From positions 186,001 through 250,000 of the forward strand of contig WNNJ02001739.1 of assembly GCA_012934845.2 (NCBI GenBank): DNA of 64,000 nucleotides, read 5' to 3'. The position numbers were made by a program, and so were the translations under genes. Each line of letters starts with the position of its first letter. Within the stretch, counting starts at the first letter, position 1. The notes below the pieces were generated by a model, which ran no database searches, was not told the DNA's origin, and was given only the letters and a program-made list of their open reading frames with translations. Shown in pieces: positions 45,501-54,449 of the stretch. This stretch comes from Pomphorhynchus laevis (lineage: Eukaryota > Acanthocephala > Palaeacanthocephala > Echinorhynchida > Pomphorhynchidae).

Positions 45501-45919
45501 TTATAGCAGACCGTGAAATTTTAAATTTATTTGACCAGCATGTACAATCACAGCATCGCGAACGAACTAACGATACAGCAGACACCAGTAAGCGCAAGAA
45601 CAATGAATCATTTAGTTTACCGTTATTTACTACCATGTCTCGATCGATAAATCACATATCTCGATTCGGTCAAGCCACTAGTGGTAACTATAATAAAAGT
45701 CAAGAAAATCATGCAATGTGCTTTAGACTACTTTCAATGCGGAACAATAAGCCACAACTGCAGCCCGTTGATATACCCTTATCCTCAGACGTATACGAAA
45801 AAATTCTCGAGGAAAAACGCATCGCCAGTATTGAGCGCGAAGAACTTAAACGCTTAACATTGAATATAAGTGAAATGCAGCTTATTGAGGACCAACAACA
45901 TGGCGATTTCGAACTGTGA
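42548..45919 (+). CDS. UPF2: UPF2 / SMG-3, regulator of nonsense transcripts 2
   Basis: Scaffold of nonsense-mediated mRNA decay. In the family it bridges UPF1 and UPF3 at the exon junction complex, in the cytoplasm. The 1123-residue frame has three MIF4G-like helical domains: about 100-390, 520-705 and 715-945. Domain 2 has the hallmarks FYARL, RKKDQIN (about 587) and EMCCTLLETCG (about 634). Domain 3 (the UPF3-binding one in relatives) has FNHIIHLANLL and ARYFAEFYNY. A low-complexity partly acidic link follows, then the UPF1-binding end: MCFRLLSMRNN (about 1057) and EELKRLTLNISEMQ (about 1097). Length is near that of other animal UPF2 proteins (1100-1300). An in-frame TAG lies six bases before the chosen ATG. 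Met12 (42581) is an alternative start with better context. The coding region is one exon, unusual for this gene. A retrocopy under selection is possible, but all domains are intact. Confidence 0.95.
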   Translation: MKNNNQLKNNGMADLKLLTLDIKPRLSNDSKELNRKVSTADSQPNTEDQCYQSATMEVDEIENENNDEFTEIMKLFDRRLVKLQTRKDCLNLLSEENSAMLSNFNVGNLDTNVRKISSFIKKIKNFDGNSSSEIQNCMESEMLRFNLSKYIGEISTAVANLKLNKAYRASSIAHFCLLLSIRYANFRNELIQALEQSLQIIDDNRSPVQFRNEIRLLTEMILSGVFYTGQKQQHPEYKQPNHRAKSLLLKMLEKNTNHGSELKQFRHATVLLNFCKQYGDELADLMSRPANYSIKSLLADDRQKWKQLTLQKGYPDFLLDLSAVRKSSNIITDDESLKFRMIFLEYYDKLVAKTTQVMLELEHMRTSNAQILHARGDLGMEKRKAEEEHTSLSESLRFVATGFNELLCDDQISFHFTSEADENCHVTENRLSIDYEDYNWDREEDRKFYRHLPDLSTILLSATKKNDPLKEKAKPGDAQRTEQREAAVKSSSKQMDNQTTETFDSFLTELSKQNTKRLIDQKCVEFYIHFNSRSNRNRLIQHLSRLMRVHNEVLPFYARLTASLSQYHSNIGIELSNTIVKQFKYQLRKKDQINLEMKLKRMRYISELIKFELISKHDALQLIKLLLNNFVHHNIEMCCTLLETCGHFLYQSKSSHTRCHAYMEIMMRKMNAHHFNDRYRVLIENAFNVCRPQQPSTDLIKGRAGDKEQPRSHHFILYVLTSKLAKVSAFKLADTLEKLDWTNDEMYMFALDCFASPYLVRFNHIIHLANLLSELNSGFLKYFIVQVIDVVIESMLIHHLQESFYLNRVDNQKLICLARYFAEFYNYALIDYFTLVKVLFTLISPTNGEIEDPPHSLIRIRMICSILVLAGPRLESGDDLEAVCQFTYYFQCYFWMKRSNQFWSMQAHFPEDVEQFVYDAVRKVDKNLAISRSLLEAIEQRNLNCPSFDENDADSTSSTSTVKVSTNNDEQIDHVFDHVVDEKDIIADREILNLFDQHVQSQHRERTNDTADTSKRKNNESFSLPLFTTMSRSINHISRFGQATSGNYNKSQENHAMCFRLLSMRNNKPQLQPVDIPLSSDVYEKILEEKRIASIEREELKRLTLNISEMQLIEDQQHGDFEL

Positions 45920-46969
45920 ATCGACACAAGGTGATGGTAACGGATCCTCTTTTGTCATGTATAACAGATCATACATAATCTCAATATTTCGTGTCATTGA
46001 TTCATCTATCATTTAACAAGGTGGTGATCTCCTAAAAATAAAAATAGAAGGACGTATTTAGAGAATGTGAGAAGGCAAACTACTTTCAGGAATATTCCCG
46101 GTTTTAGAACGACGAAGGATTGAATCTAAATGGGAAGCAGCTTCGATTGTTACTCAACGTTCAATTTCGTTCAACTTCCTCGCATGCCTATTATTTTCTG
46201 AATATTGTCAGTAAATTAAGATGACGACCGTGATATAACCAACAACCGTTTGCTGTCTGCTCGTTTTTGCAATCCATAGTCGTTTTGGGCAGCCTTGTAC
46301 TCATAGAGCAAAACGGAAAGTCAAATCGAACATATCTGACTTGACTGCTTCCATGTATTTGTCAAATACTTCGCTGCTAAAAACAATTGTTATAAAAAAG
46401 AACTTTTGAAAAAATCACAAGTGAAGGTCAAGCAAACAAACTATATTTTAATTTTTTAATTGTTTATTTTGTAATAAAACATCAATAATATATTTTTTCA
46501 TTTAAAATTAAATATTTACGTTCAGATTAATTTCATTGATATGTTTGCGTAATAACTTAAATGGTAAAATCCGCGATATTACTAGTAAGCTTTTGTGCCA
46601 TCTGCTGAAATTATATGCTAGACAAAAGAGACATACAAGTTAATGAATAAAAATAACTCTCGTATGTAATTCTTATACATCCAGGCTTGACTTTATGTAA
46701 TCTGGTGAAATCACATAACTAATTTATCCAAATCATATGTGATGATAGCTCGAAGAAAAGAATAGTGACTTACTAGACAATATTCTTTAATATATTTTTT
46801 ATAGTTTTGATGAAATCCAGAGAAAGTTGGATCTCCCTACCTAAGAAATCCGTTCACATTTCCAGTAAGTTATTCAGATTCAGTAGAACCGGAATATATT
46901 GTAATAACTGGGTTTATATAATATAAAACGCAGGTTTATCATACAATAACATGATTAAAATAATACAAT
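45920..46969. other. UPF2 downstream region
   Basis: AATAAA-like sequence about 120 bp after the UPF2 stop (near 46036) could serve polyadenylation. No further gene is seen. Confidence 0.4.
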
Positions 46970-47045
46970 CAAATCCAAATATAACTGATCCAAATATAGC
47001 CCAATACAAATATAACCAATCCAAATATAACGAAATACAAATCGG
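46970..47045. repeat. Degenerate tandem repeat, about 15-bp unit
   Basis: Five or so diverged copies of ATCCAAATATAAC-like units. Confidence 0.7.
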
Positions 47046-47211
47046 ACAGGACCTATGTCAATGACTTGATAGTTCTTGGCATCAGTCAGTCCATTGGGAG
47101 CAGTTGCATAAAGTGCAACTAACTTGGAACTACTTATTAACTTTGGAGTTTTGGAATCGGATCAATAAAACACTAATTTATTTTTTTACAAAACGTAAAA
47201 AATCGATTTAT

Positions 47212-47763
47212 TTTAATTTAAATTTTTCGAGTATGATAAATAAAACTATTTTATAATCAGTTTGGAAAAGATCGAAAAAACGGTATCAAGTACCGTTTCG
47301 TTATCGTTTTGACTCACCAGTGCCAGGTACCTTCCACGGCTGGATCAGACGAGGACTGGCAGACGGAACGAGGCAAGTCAAAACATACTTAGAGCTAGAA
47401 CAATGTCTAGCAATCTAAGTATTATATCTGTGTTCTAGCTCTAAGTATGTTTTGACTTTACCTCGTGCCGTCTGCCGGTCCCCCTCTGCAATGAGCAATG
47501 GTAGGTATCCTGCACAGATAAGTCAAAACGATGACGAAACGTTACTAGGTACCGTTTTGTCGATTCTTTCGTGGATTCCAAACTGATTATAAGCTACTTT
47601 CCACGGAATCCTCTCAACTCTCATAAAAACTATTTTACTTTTATATTTCGCTATCTGCTTCTAGCATCATCAGAAACAAAACGTTTTTTTTCGTAATGCA
47701 GCAGTTAAAGAAATATAAAAATAAATTAGATTTTATTTATTATGCTCGAAAAATTCAAATTAA
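47212..47763. mobile_element. Nested foldbacks
   Basis: The inner foldback at 47252-47592 has about 150-bp arms (TAATCAGTTTGGAA / TTCCAAACTGATTA at the ends, AGCTAGAACA / TGTTCTAGCT near the centre). The middle of the arms is GC-rich and has diverged. It is enclosed by a second inverted pair (about 47212-47246 with GAGTATGATAAATAAAA, and 47730-47763). Between the inner and outer right arms, 47645-47672 (minus) reads CTGATGATGCTA, then TAGCGAAATAT, a hammerhead-like module with a GCTA/TAGC stem. Confidence 0.8.
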
Positions 47764-47769
47764 TAAAAA

Positions 47770-49069
47770 TCAAATAAGTTATTTTAAATTAATAAAATTA
47801 ATTAATAATTCTATGCTTAGACATCATAAATTAACCACACGATAGAGAAATTTCTCGTTTTAAATTAGTAAACAATTAAAATAAATAAGGCATCTTCAGG
47901 TACCATTTTTAATTGCTTTAAATTATATTAACGCTAACTAGGTGGTAGGAAAAATATGAAAATAAATTTAAAAAGGCTTACTAATATGTTCGTCTTTTCA
48001 TAATTTAAAATATTTTACAAATGTTAATTGTGTACATATCGTAGCTGATATCAATAATATACTTATATTATTATAATAATTAATAATAATTAAATATTAT
48101 AAAATCTAATAATCTAATTAACATAATCTCTGTTAATATTTTGTCGAATTTAATAAAATTATTATCCAAAGCAAAAATATATAACAACATATACGTCTAT
48201 ATCAGAAAAAAATAAATCGAAGTTTTAATCTTTAATTAATTTCAAAGTAAACAATTAATATCGGCGAATTATTGTGAATATTTCGACGTAACGCATGAAT
48301 AACGACAACTTATAGACATAATTAAACACTAAACATATTTTCAAAATGGCATGAACTAATATCGTCATAATGTCCTTCAATATTTTTTAAAATATAAAAT
48401 TAAAAATTATAATGTAAAATATGCCAAAAGGCTAAAAACTATTATAATAATATTTAGTTTTTGTCCTTTTATTTGTTCTTTTACTAATTGAAATATAGTT
48501 TACAATTTATAGTAAAATTTATAGTTATAATTAATTATAAATTATAATTTATAATTTATATTTATAATTTTATAATTTACTTTTATGATAAAGCTATGTT
48601 TCATGAAATTAAGGCAGTCATTATTATTACACAGTCCTCATTTATTCATTAACCAAAATATGTATATGTATTCGCATTGCATTTTGATGTTTTCATAAAG
48701 TACAAACAACATAATACAAAATGTCAAAACATTACATAATAGGTAGAGATTGGTACAAAAAGTGTATTTTTACCGATCGATTCCAGCCGACAATTTCTAT
48801 ACGAATTACGTGTGCATCACTTTTTTATGAGAGAATATGCAAACATTCAGTTTTATAGGTAACTAGTTTTATATTCAAATTTAAAATTTCATATATTGAG
48901 TTATATACTTTGTTAAATTATTTATTATCATTACAAGCAAATAAACCTGTTAACGAATGAACTTTCATAAGTGCTCTTTGTCATATATAAAGATTTAAAA
49001 GAATATTTAAGTAAAATATTTAAAAGAATATTTAGAGAAATTGTGCAATTTCTCTAAATATATGGAACT
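47770..49069. other. AT-rich stretch, nothing recognised
   Basis: Extremely AT-rich with short palindromes such as TTATAATTTATAA near 48530. No gene is seen. Confidence 0.5.
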
Positions 49070-49503
49070 TATTTCCTTTTTAATATTTTAAATAAAAATA
49101 TATAAATATAATGAAAATATCCATTCATTTCTTATAGTTTTATAAATTTACAGGAACAAATAAATGATTCTAAAAATTACAATATTTCAATACCTATCAT
49201 TTTTATACCTTTCAATTGCTATCATCTAGGGAAAATTACAAACAGTTTATTTCAATGTAATTACAATTTTATTACAGTTATTTACAGTATGGAATCAAAG
49301 AAACGACAATTTCCATTATTCGATAAAAAGGTTCAGTCCAATATTTCGCTAGCTGCTGATATCATCAGGAACTACTGTTTCACAGCATTTGCGTTTTGTG
49401 AAACAGTAGTTCCTGATGATAGTAGCAGCCATTGAAATATTGAACTTGACCTTTTTCTCGAATAATAGAAATTGTCGTTTCTTTGAAATCACACTGTAAA
49501 TTA
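49070..49503. mobile_element. Repeat block with foldback at its end
   Basis: 49070-49200 matches 50815-50947 and 49215-49372 matches 53283-53441, so this is the uninterrupted relative of the block split by the 744-codon ORF. 49280-49503 is a foldback with about 100-bp arms (centre GTTTCACAGCATTTGCGTTTTGTGAAAC-like palindrome). The arms contain CTGATGATA ... GAAATATTG modules. Confidence 0.85.
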
Positions 49504-50125
49504 CAATACGATAGTAGTAGCTATCGAAATATTGTGTGAATTTATGGAATAAAACTTCGCTCCTGTAAATTTATAAAAATATTCAAACTTACATTTGCAT
49601 TATTTCTTTTGCGAGGTTTTAAATAAGTAAAATGTACTAGTGAGAAACTTCGTTTCTTTAAAACTATCTAATTGAAGGAGATTCTGGATTTACTGTGTAC
49701 TTACAAAAATATATATTTTATAATTTCAACTATCATTATAAGTACAAAATATAATTCATTCAATAATAATATGTAAACTTAACGAATCGGTAATATAGCT
49801 ATTAAAAGCTACATTGCATACCATTAGCTTAGTAGATAATAATACTTGAGATTTTGTAGACCCTAAATTGATTACCAGGCATGGGAGTCATGACAAAGTG
49901 TTCATATTCATTCATTACAAAATATTTTAATATTGATCCTTATATTGATGACGTATAATTTGTGGACTTGAGATTAAACAGTTTTAAATAGTTGATAATG
50001 ATCCATTATTGATAAAGAATTATTGGGGCTAGATTAAAGAAAAAAGGAAATTTTTTGATACAATTAAATTATATTTTAAATAGTTGATAATGATCAATTA
50101 TTGATAAAGAATTATTGAAGCTGTA

Positions 50126-50262
50126 TCAAAGAAAAGAGGAAAATTTTATTTAATATTTCGCAAACTTTTGTTAGCATCTTTAGAAAATTGTTTTCTTAAG
50201 ATGCTAACAGAGGTTAGTGAAATATCAATTAAAAATTCCACTTTTTGATTCAGCTCCAATAA
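50126..50262. mobile_element. Foldback related to 35507-35656
   Basis: Imperfect terminal inverted repeats (GAAGCTGTATCAAAG / TTTTGATTCAGCTCC). Near the centre GATGCTAAC occurs in both orientations. The right half has CTAAC-AGAG-GTTAG directly before TGAAATAT, a five-pair hairpin next to a GAAA. Confidence 0.75.
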
Positions 50263-50271
50263 CTCTAGATT

Positions 50272-50430
50272 GAACAGTCTTAACTTTTGGGTATTTTAAA
50301 CTTTTGGATTCTAAACTTAGTCTTAACTTTTGGTATTCTAAACTTAGTCTTAAAGTTTGGGTATTATATTTATTCAACGGAATATTCAACGGAATTCTAT
50401 TTATTCAACGGAATATTATATGTTTTTTTT
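50272..50430 (+). repeat. Two adjoining minisatellites
   Basis: About three diverged copies of TTAGTCTTAACTTTTGGGTATT-like units, followed by three copies of TTATTCAACGGAAT. Frames here are repeat artefacts. Confidence 0.75.
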
Positions 50431-50681
50431 TCGAGATTTTAGTAACATTTATTCTTTCTCCACCCAACATAATACCATTTATCAAAAATACATAATATCT
50501 GCAGCTATTTCTAACTCAGATCTAAAAGTTTATATTTAAATATGAAACAACAGAAAATTAATAAATTAATTCGCTTTTATTACAATCAAATTTGATTTAT
50601 TAAAAGGCCCCTTACGATCCTTGGTTATTCCAAAATTGAATTTAAAACCTAGAAACAATAACTAAAATTTATAAAATATCC

Positions 50682-50826
50682 AAATCTTGAACATTGAATC
50701 AGTGTCAATAAAATTTAATTTTATATTTCGCAAACTAAGAAATAGTTTGAGAAATAAATGTAAGTTATAAGCAGTAAAGATTTGAATTGGAATTCTATTT
50801 CGATTTAGATCATTAAATTGTACATT
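50682..50826 (-). mobile_element. One-armed copy of the 53.47-kb MITE
   Basis: Reverse complement of 53474-53614, including one terminal inverted repeat (near 50775-50826) and the interior, but lacking the other terminus. Confidence 0.8.
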
Positions 50827-50955
50827 CCTTTCTAATATTTTAAATAAAAATATATAAATATAATGAAAATATCCATTCATTTCTTATAGTTTTATAAATT
50901 TACAGGAACAAATAAATGATTCTAAAAATTACAATATTTCAATACCTACTGCTAT
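50815..50955. repeat. Left half of split repeat block
   Basis: Matches 49070-49200 (shared CCATTCATTTCTTATAG). It ends with TACTGCTAT at 50947-50955. The same nine bases are at 53280-53288, where the right half resumes. Confidence 0.8.
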
Positions 50956-50979
50956 TACATGAAAAATAATTATTACAAA

Positions 50980-53214
50980 TTAGAGTAAGTATAATGAATG
51001 ATCAGATTCTAAATTCTCACCGATCGGCAAGGATTTTGTAAGCTCCGGCTTATTACTGTACTTTTTAGAGTTATTTCTTTGTGATCGCTGATATTCTTCG
51101 CTATCATGTTCATGCGATCCATGAGCGTTGCTGTGACGATTATCTTCCGATTCGGTTGATGTATTCGCGGCCGCGGTGGTGGCGGTTGTAATGAATTCGT
51201 TATTTCTTCGAACCATGTTTGAGCAACTCTTCAAAATTGATGCGATATTACTACTTTTATTCGTAATTAAGTGATTGGTGGTATTTGTTGTCACTATCAT
51301 TTGTACTGCCGCTGGTGCGTCGTCATGTTGATCATGCTCAACACCTTGAACATCAACAACATTGTCGGGTAGTATAAGATCATCACACATGTTGAGTAAC
51401 TGATGAATGATCTGGTTGAGATGATCATTACAATTGTCGGGTGTATGATCGGCAACACTAGATTGGCTGCAATTCATCGTGGAAATTCCGGTTTTACCAT
51501 TGTCAATCATAGTTTCTTCTTGGTTACTACTCGATGATACAAAGAAAGGCGCAGCAGATTCGTCGGCACCGGGTTCGTTGATAGAACCAGAAGCAAATTT
51601 TGCAAATTCATTCGATGGATTGCAATCAAGCCCATATTTAGGATCATATGATTTAAATGATATCATTGGTATTGTTGAATTGCTGTTAAGTATAAATGAT
51701 GACGATTCAAACTCCAATCCCTGTTGAGATGATCCTTTTAATTTTATCGTCAAGTTATCATTATCCTTGATTGGACAACAAATTAGATTATTGTATTCGT
51801 TCATTTGATTATTATTTATTTGCATATCATTACTAGCTAAGGGATGCATTGAACTCTGATGCAGCTCACCAAGTTGTTGGATCTTATTTATTTGATCGGT
51901 AACTTGTCCTGTCGGTGAATTAGCAGACATCAATAGATGACTTTCAGCATCAGTTGTAGTTGCACAATAAGTAAATATCATTTCTTTTTCGAAATCTGTT
52001 TGACCGTAGTCCGACGATTGCTTTCTAACTTTGGTAAGAGATTTGGCTACATCAGTATCGTCATTATCGTCTACATTAAGCTGGGAATGATGATGCTGAA
52101 AAACATCATTAGTAGCATCGAATGGAGTATCGTGCTTAGTGATATTGGCAGGAATGTCATCGTTACATTGAGACGCATGCTTGTTTATCGGTTCATTATC
52201 TGCGACTATCGTAGAAGTGGCGCTCACAGCATTATACTCAGTTTCAATTGATCTGGAGTTATATGTATCACAACGTCTAGTCATACAGGGTAGTCTTATC
52301 ACATCACGAGTTCGGCTCAAAGCACAAGTGTCTGGCTCGAAGAGGCGTTTCCCGGGTTCACCTGTTTCCTGGTGTCCACCATCAAATGTGGATATTGGGA
52401 TCTGATCAAGTGACGCTAGCATTGCTTTGGCGTTGCCTCTCATTATTGCAATAGAGATGCGCTGGTATAAATGCGTGATCGTCACGGCGTAAGTGACTCC
52501 GCTTGTCCGGCTCATGTTATTTGCAACCCGTTTGATGACCCTGTTTCCCTCTTCATTCCATCCCCCAAACGACTCCACTACAGCGGCTGAGAATATATAC
52601 CCCGCTGCTTCGACCCTGCTCTTGTACTTTCGGTCTTTAACATTAATCGCATACGACGTAGCGGCGGCGAGCTTTGCGTTAGCAGCTGAGCGACGGTATG
52701 CCGTCTGTTGGGGGTGAGTGACTGCAAAGTCGATTGCATGGGGAGGATCCCCATAAAATAGGATGTCTGCCGGCCGTTCACGTAGGTCCGGGATAATACC
52801 TCGCACTTCCAGAGCTACATCCATCCGGGCTGATTGTGCGGCTGCGAATACCACGTCACGAATAGCATTATGCCGCAGTCCTTGATAACCCCCGTATTGG
52901 CATGTTAGCGAGTGTATGCCTTCCTTATCAGCTATGCGCATGCAGCGGCCGCATCTATAATTCCTTTCGTGTAAAGGAATTCCAAGCCACATGCGGACTA
53001 GAATACAGAACTGTGGGGGTGTTAATTCCGTTCCAGATGCCGCATTTGGTACAGCGTTAAGCCAAGCCCCAGCTTTTGGACACGACACTGCATGTAGTCG
53101 GGCACGATCCATTTCGCTAGCTGATTGTATAAGCTGTGTCGAGGCGAGATTTTCAATCAGGCGTGAGGTTGATGATTGACCGCCATCCGTAGACGGTATG
53201 AAGTGAGATCCCAT
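50980..53214 (-). CDS. 744-codon fusion ORF: retroelement C-terminal domain plus Ser/Asn/Thr-rich tail
   Basis: The first about 280 residues match the C-terminal part of a retroelement family seen in many animals. They hold AGAWLNAVP, a Cys/His finger CGRCMRIADKEGIHSLTC with a following RH, then a restriction-nuclease-like segment with RPADILF (Asp) and HAIDFAVTHP (Asp), and YKSRVEAAGYIFSAAVVE. The next about 460 residues are Ser/Asn/Thr/Asp-rich, without recognised domains, and clearly less G+C-rich. The frame is open upstream of the first ATG to the insertion border near 53279 (family-like FPGYSEALATLR), so the start is uncertain. The stop is TAA. No reverse transcriptase is attached. It could be a host fusion gene that took in the domain, or a truncated element with an unusual extension. 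Intactness over 2.2 kb argues for function or recent origin. Confidence 0.7.
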   Translation of the reverse strand: MGSHFIPSTDGGQSSTSRLIENLASTQLIQSASEMDRARLHAVSCPKAGAWLNAVPNAASGTELTPPQFCILVRMWLGIPLHERNYRCGRCMRIADKEGIHSLTCQYGGYQGLRHNAIRDVVFAAAQSARMDVALEVRGIIPDLRERPADILFYGDPPHAIDFAVTHPQQTAYRRSAANAKLAAATSYAINVKDRKYKSRVEAAGYIFSAAVVESFGGWNEEGNRVIKRVANNMSRTSGVTYAVTITHLYQRISIAIMRGNAKAMLASLDQIPISTFDGGHQETGEPGKRLFEPDTCALSRTRDVIRLPCMTRRCDTYNSRSIETEYNAVSATSTIVADNEPINKHASQCNDDIPANITKHDTPFDATNDVFQHHHSQLNVDDNDDTDVAKSLTKVRKQSSDYGQTDFEKEMIFTYCATTTDAESHLLMSANSPTGQVTDQINKIQQLGELHQSSMHPLASNDMQINNNQMNEYNNLICCPIKDNDNLTIKLKGSSQQGLEFESSSFILNSNSTIPMISFKSYDPKYGLDCNPSNEFAKFASGSINEPGADESAAPFFVSSSSNQEETMIDNGKTGISTMNCSQSSVADHTPDNCNDHLNQIIHQLLNMCDDLILPDNVVDVQGVEHDQHDDAPAAVQMIVTTNTTNHLITNKSSNIASILKSCSNMVRRNNEFITTATTAAANTSTESEDNRHSNAHGSHEHDSEEYQRSQRNNSKKYSNKPELTKSLPIGENLESDHSLYLL

Positions 53215-53282
53215 TGTAGTTCTAAGGGTGGCTAATGCCTCTGAATAGCCAGGAAAAAGTGAATATATTTTAGCGAATATAC

Positions 53283-53445
53283 TGCTATCATCTAGGGAAA
53301 ATTACAAACAGTTCATTTCAATATAATTACAATTTTATTACAGTTATTTACACTATGGAATCAAAGAAACGACAATTTCCATTATTCGATAAAAAGGTTC
53401 AGTCCAATATTTCGCTAGCTGCTGATATCATCAGGAACTACAGAA
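53283..53445. repeat. Right half of split repeat block with half foldback
   Basis: Matches 49215-49372, ending within the foldback arm (TCAGGAACTAC). On the minus strand the CTGATGATATC ... GCGAAATATTGG module is present, as in the first copy. Confidence 0.8.
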
Positions 53446-53464
53446 TGTAGTTCAGAATGTACAA

Positions 53465-53670
53465 TTTTTTTCAGAATGTACAATTTAATGATCTAAATCG
53501 AAATAGAATTCCAATTCAAATCTTTACTGCTTATAACTTACATTTATTTCTCAAACTATTTCTTAGTTTGCGAAATATAAAATTAAATTTTATTGACACT
53601 GATTCAATGTTCAAGATTTGAATTGGAATTCTATTTCGATTTAGATAATTAAATTGTACATTCTGAAAAT
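53465..53670. mobile_element. MITE with about 55-bp terminal inverted repeats
   Basis: Begins TTCAGAATGTACAATTTAA and ends with its complement. The repeats continue to CCAATTCAAATCTT with one mismatch (GATC/ATTA region). The 90-bp interior is shared with 50682-50775 in inverse orientation. No coding capacity. Confidence 0.88.
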
Positions 53671-54449
53671 ATAACCATTTATGTTAAAAGAAATATTTTT
53701 TGTGGATTATTAAATAATCTGTTAATAGAGAAGTGGATGTTAAGTATTCATGTCTTTAAAAATATCCACAATTTTATAATACGATGTCTTAAAATTTTTA
53801 CTAAATCGATGTAAAAAAATATTCGTGGCTTTTATCATAATTTGAACACGTATCGCTGACATAATTGGAATACAATGGAATATGCCTCCATCTTGCTGCT
53901 CTCGTTTTAAAAAACCCTTTCATGCGATAATATTTTTAATATTTATTAATTTTTTAATATTTAGTTTTGAATTATAGATTTTTAAATGATTGTATTAAAT
54001 CATATCAGATAACTAATATATTATACATTATATCTTAGTATATACGATTTTTTTATATTAATATTTTAATATTTATATAACGATTTAATTTATAATTTAA
54101 GATAAAAATCGATTTTTATGAATTGACTAATAAATAATGTACGATATATTTGAATTAAATATGCATTTTATGATAAAAGAAAAATCACATTGAGGTATCG
54201 TTGTGAGACCTTGATGAAATTCGAAATATTGTTGATCTTTTACCAGTTAGGTGATTTCTACAACATAAGACAAAATTATGCAATGTAACATAATTTTCTG
54301 AGTCAACGCATATTATTTTAGCGAATATAGTTTACTCTTTCTTGAGTGATAATTGAGAAAAAATGTTTTTCATAAAGGTTATTTTTATATAAACGTAAAG
54401 CAAAAAATAACTGATTTCCTTAAGAATAGCCGAATAAAAATTCTTCAAC
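53671..54449. other. Leader region of the EF-hand gene
   Basis: AT-rich. 54090-54150 shares GATTTTTATGAATTGACTAATAAAT with the TAATCAAAT-ended repeats, and 54160-54210 resembles 55843-55890 (ATGCATTTTATGATAAAAGA-type run). TTTTAGCGAATATA at about 54314 also occurs at about 53268, upstream of the 744-codon ORF. No promoter is assigned. Confidence 0.4.

Noticed and set aside
50304-50539. Two 60-codon plus-strand frames
   Set aside because: They are made by the minisatellite repeats at 50272-50430.
50980-53214. Complete R2-like or related retrotransposon
   Set aside because: No reverse transcriptase precedes the zinc-finger/nuclease-type domain inside the inserted block.
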